Shown here: positions 62,314 to 64,000 of the stretch, one piece after another
Layout: every line of letters begins with the position of its first letter
Numbering within the stretch: position 1 is the first letter of the stretch
Source of the DNA: Cryobacterium sp. Y50
Lineage (GTDB): Bacteria; Actinomycetota; Actinomycetes; Actinomycetales; Microbacteriaceae
Reading direction: 5' to 3'
Length of the DNA stretch: 64,000 nt
Assembly (NCBI RefSeq): GCF_002929805.1
Contig: NZ_PJJM01000099.1
Location: 79,746 to 143,745 of the forward strand
The notes under the pieces: model-generated
Database searches by the model: none
What the model was told of the DNA's origin: nothing
The model's input: the letters and a program-made list of their open reading frames with translations, nothing else
Made by a program: the position numbers and the translations under genes

Positions 62314-63177
62314 ATGCTCATAGGAACCGTCAACAACCGGGCCTTCTTGATCCGAACTGCAGGAGGTCAGGTTCGGGGCCTCGACATCGCACAAACCAGC
62401 CAGGAGCGCTTCAGTTCCCAGACCACGAAGTTGCTGGATGACTGGGCGCTGTTACACGAATGGGCGAGATCATTGGATTTCGAGGGGGCTGGTGCACGGA
62501 CTGTCGAAGCCTACGAATTGGAGGCTCCTATCGTCTCGCCCCGGCAAGTATTCGCAATTGGCATGAACTACAAAGACCACGCCGCGGAGGTCAACCTCGA
62601 ACTGCCCACGACACCGGCAGTGTTCACCAAGTACGTCTTGTCACTCACCGGCGCAGTAGACACAGTGGAGCTCCCCAGCGAATCTGTCGACTGGGAAGTG
62701 GAGCTGGTAGCAGTGATCGGCATAGGAGGCCGAGATATTCCCGAAAGTGCGGCGCTGGAGCACGTGGCCGGCTACATGGTGGGACAAGACCTTTCCGACC
62801 GTGCCCTGCAGTTCGCCGGCGGTGGCGCACCCCAGTTCTCCGTCGCCAAATCCTATAAAGGCTTTGCGCCCACCGGTCCATGGATCACATCCAGTGACGA
62901 GATCGCCGACCCCGGCAATCTAACTATGAGATTCTCACGCGGTGACGAGGTGCTTCAGCACGGCAGCACAAGCAACCTGGTATTCGATATTCCCTACTTG
63001 ATTCACCACCTATCTTCAATAGTCCTGCTTTACCCGGGGGATCTCATCTTCACGGGGACGCCCGACGGGGTAGGTTTTGGCCGTTCTCCACAGAGGTACC
63101 TTCTCCCTGGCGATGAGCTGGTCAGCTCTATCGAAGGCCTCGGAGAGATCCGCCAACGTTTCGTCCCCAGAAGCTAG
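62314..63177 (+). CDS. Fumarylacetoacetate hydrolase (FAH) family protein
   Basis: FAH-family enzymes cleave acylpyruvates or decarboxylate or isomerise oxo-acids. The 287-residue protein has IGMNYKDHAAEVN, the metal-binding Glu pair in VDWEVELVAVIG, Asp in GQDLSDRALQ and IFTGTPDGVGFG. GGAGG is 7 bases before ATG 62314. It probably completes the catabolic cluster, as partners of the HpcH/HpaI aldolase often are FAH-type. Exact substrate is not readable. Confidence 0.9.
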   Translation: MLIGTVNNRAFLIRTAGGQVRGLDIAQTSQERFSSQTTKLLDDWALLHEWARSLDFEGAGARTVEAYELEAPIVSPRQVFAIGMNYKDHAAEVNLELPTTPAVFTKYVLSLTGAVDTVELPSESVDWEVELVAVIGIGGRDIPESAALEHVAGYMVGQDLSDRALQFAGGGAPQFSVAKSYKGFAPTGPWITSSDEIADPGNLTMRFSRGDEVLQHGSTSNLVFDIPYLIHHLSSIVLLYPGDLIFTGTPDGVGFGRSPQRYLLPGDELVSSIEGLGEIRQRFVPRS

Positions 63178-63207
63178 GGCGGCTTCAAGGGGTCGTAGCA
63201 ACACCGT

Positions 63208-63931
63208 ATGAGTGAGGTGTTGTTGATGGCGTCGAGAGTGGTGTTGAAGGATCGCGAGAACTTGTTTTGGGATCGGGTCCGTGAGGGGATATCGGCGGCG
63301 GCCGCGTGCGAATCTATAGGAGTGAATCGCAGACAGGGATATCGGTGGATCAAGGCCGCTGGCGGGCGAATACCCGTTCCGGCCGTTGCGTCTTCGGGAC
63401 GCTATTTGGGCCAAGAGGAACGTCTGCGCATCGCAGATCTGCGGCTTGGTGGTGCCGGCGTTCGCGCGATCGCACGGGATCTGGGGCGCTCCGCGTCGAC
63501 GATTAGTCGGGAGTTGCGTCGCAACTCCCACCCGACAACGCGCAGCTACCGGCCGTATGCCGCGCAGAAACGCTGCGTGATCAGAGCGGGCCGGCCCAAG
63601 CCGAGCAAGCTCGACGACCGACTGCTTGCCGCTGCCGTGGAGGAGCGGTTGCGGAAGAACTGGAGTCCGCAGCAGATCAGCGGCGACCTCGCGGTCGTGT
63701 TCGCCGGGCAGGACGAACTGCAGGTATCCCACGAGACGATCTATCAAAGCCTCTACGTTCAAGGCCGTGGTTACGTTGAAGTTCACCTGCACCGGCACCT
63801 GCGACGGGGCCGATCAGCGCGGAAACCGCGGGCCACGCAGCTGACCGCGGCGGGTAAAATTCGCGACAAAGTGATGCTGAGCGAACGGCCCAAAGAGGCC
63901 AACGACAGGCTGGTCGCCGGGGCATTGGGAA
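63208..63931 (+). mobile_element. IS30-family transposase, truncated
   Basis: From ATG 63208 the frame has a helix-turn-helix (SIGVNRRQGYRWIK), LGRSASTISRELRRNS and SPQQISGDLAV, typical of IS30. After ERPKEANDRLVAG the expected HWEGDL with the first catalytic Asp is broken: an extra G at 63919-63922 shifts the frame, CATTGGGAA (H-W-E) remains, and after 63931 the sequence is unrelated. The frame is open to the window end but codes nothing of IS30. A presumed left terminal repeat lies at about 63188-63206. Confidence 0.85.
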
Positions 63932-63945
63932 TCTCAATGTCTTTG

Positions 63946-64000
63946 TCAAGCGGTTTTGAGCATCGGGATCTCGGCTGGTTCCTGGTAGAGGGTGTGGTCG
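63946..64000 (-). CDS. Possible 3' end of a protein cut by the window
   Basis: To the right of the IS30 break the minus strand reads DHTLYQEPAEIPMLKTA and a stop at 63946-63948. This may be the end of another gene, perhaps of a second mobile element that interrupted IS30. It is too short to identify. Confidence 0.3.
   Translation of the reverse strand, partial: DHTLYQEPAEIPMLKTA

Noticed and set aside
1..64000. CRISPR arrays or rRNA genes
   Set aside because: No regularly spaced direct repeats of CRISPR type and no rRNA sequence were seen; the only tandem array is the short hexamer repeat at 49.7 kb.

Overview
The window looks like chromosome of a high-GC Gram-positive actinobacterium, most likely of the family Microbacteriaceae. 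The signs are high G+C, frequent GTG and TTG starts, the mycothiol ligase mshC, the RNA polymerase-binding protein RbpA, a PafB/PafC-type regulator and a HelY-type helicase, with gene order typical of Actinobacteria. No rRNA genes or CRISPR array were seen; one tRNA-Leu(GAG) is present. All function calls rest on reading motifs and family resemblance by eye; no database search was run.

Region 1 (1-5 kb) holds the PTS-dependent dihydroxyacetone kinase operon dhaKLM, a small CxxC protein, a decayed head-to-head pair (flavin-binding oxidase-like and MocR-type regulator) fused by a deletion, and a TehA/TDT-family transporter. Region 2 (5-11 kb) holds a UvrA-like ATPase behind an atypical SDR protein on the minus strand, then NfeD, SPFH/stomatin-like protein, a glycerophosphodiester phosphodiesterase and RbpA on the plus strand.

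Region 3 (11-26 kb) is an actinobacterial core block: lnt, HelY-like helicase, tatC, tatA, a fused PafB-PafC, an FKBP lipoprotein, trmI, a HAD phosphatase, a PAC2 protein, mshC, uppP and an M20 peptidase. In many actinobacteria the Pup-proteasome genes lie in this neighbourhood; none is present here. Region 4 (26-48 kb) is mostly housekeeping: tRNA-Leu, an ABC exporter with a LolA-like secreted protein, a J-domain protein, a 54-residue membrane protein, an SRAP protein, a cold-shock gene, an Lrp regulator facing a frameshifted methionine gamma-lyase-type gene, a helicase, a D,D-carboxypeptidase, an RNA methyltransferase, a sirtuin, a glycosyltransferase, trehalose synthase and two GAF-ANTAR genes, the second interrupted by a stop codon.

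Region 5 (48.5-64 kb) is an accessory zone full of fragments. It carries an intact RelE-type toxin-antitoxin pair, remnants of Tn3, IS256, IS4-like and IS30 elements, a serine recombinase with an internal stop, and broken genes for an alpha/beta hydrolase, NADH dehydrogenase-2, a rhodanese, a type II GAPDH and a CYTH protein. Intact genes among them are a class I GAPDH, a methyltransferase and a PoxB-like pyruvate oxidase. From 57 kb there is a small catabolic cluster: HpcH/HpaI aldolase, Lrp regulator, aminotransferase, truncated ArgE-like deacetylase, NhaC-type antiporter, decayed second Lrp and FAH-family hydrolase. It probably converts an amino acid through a 2-oxo acid to pyruvate, but the substrate cannot be read from the sequence. 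A truncated IS30 transposase closes the window.
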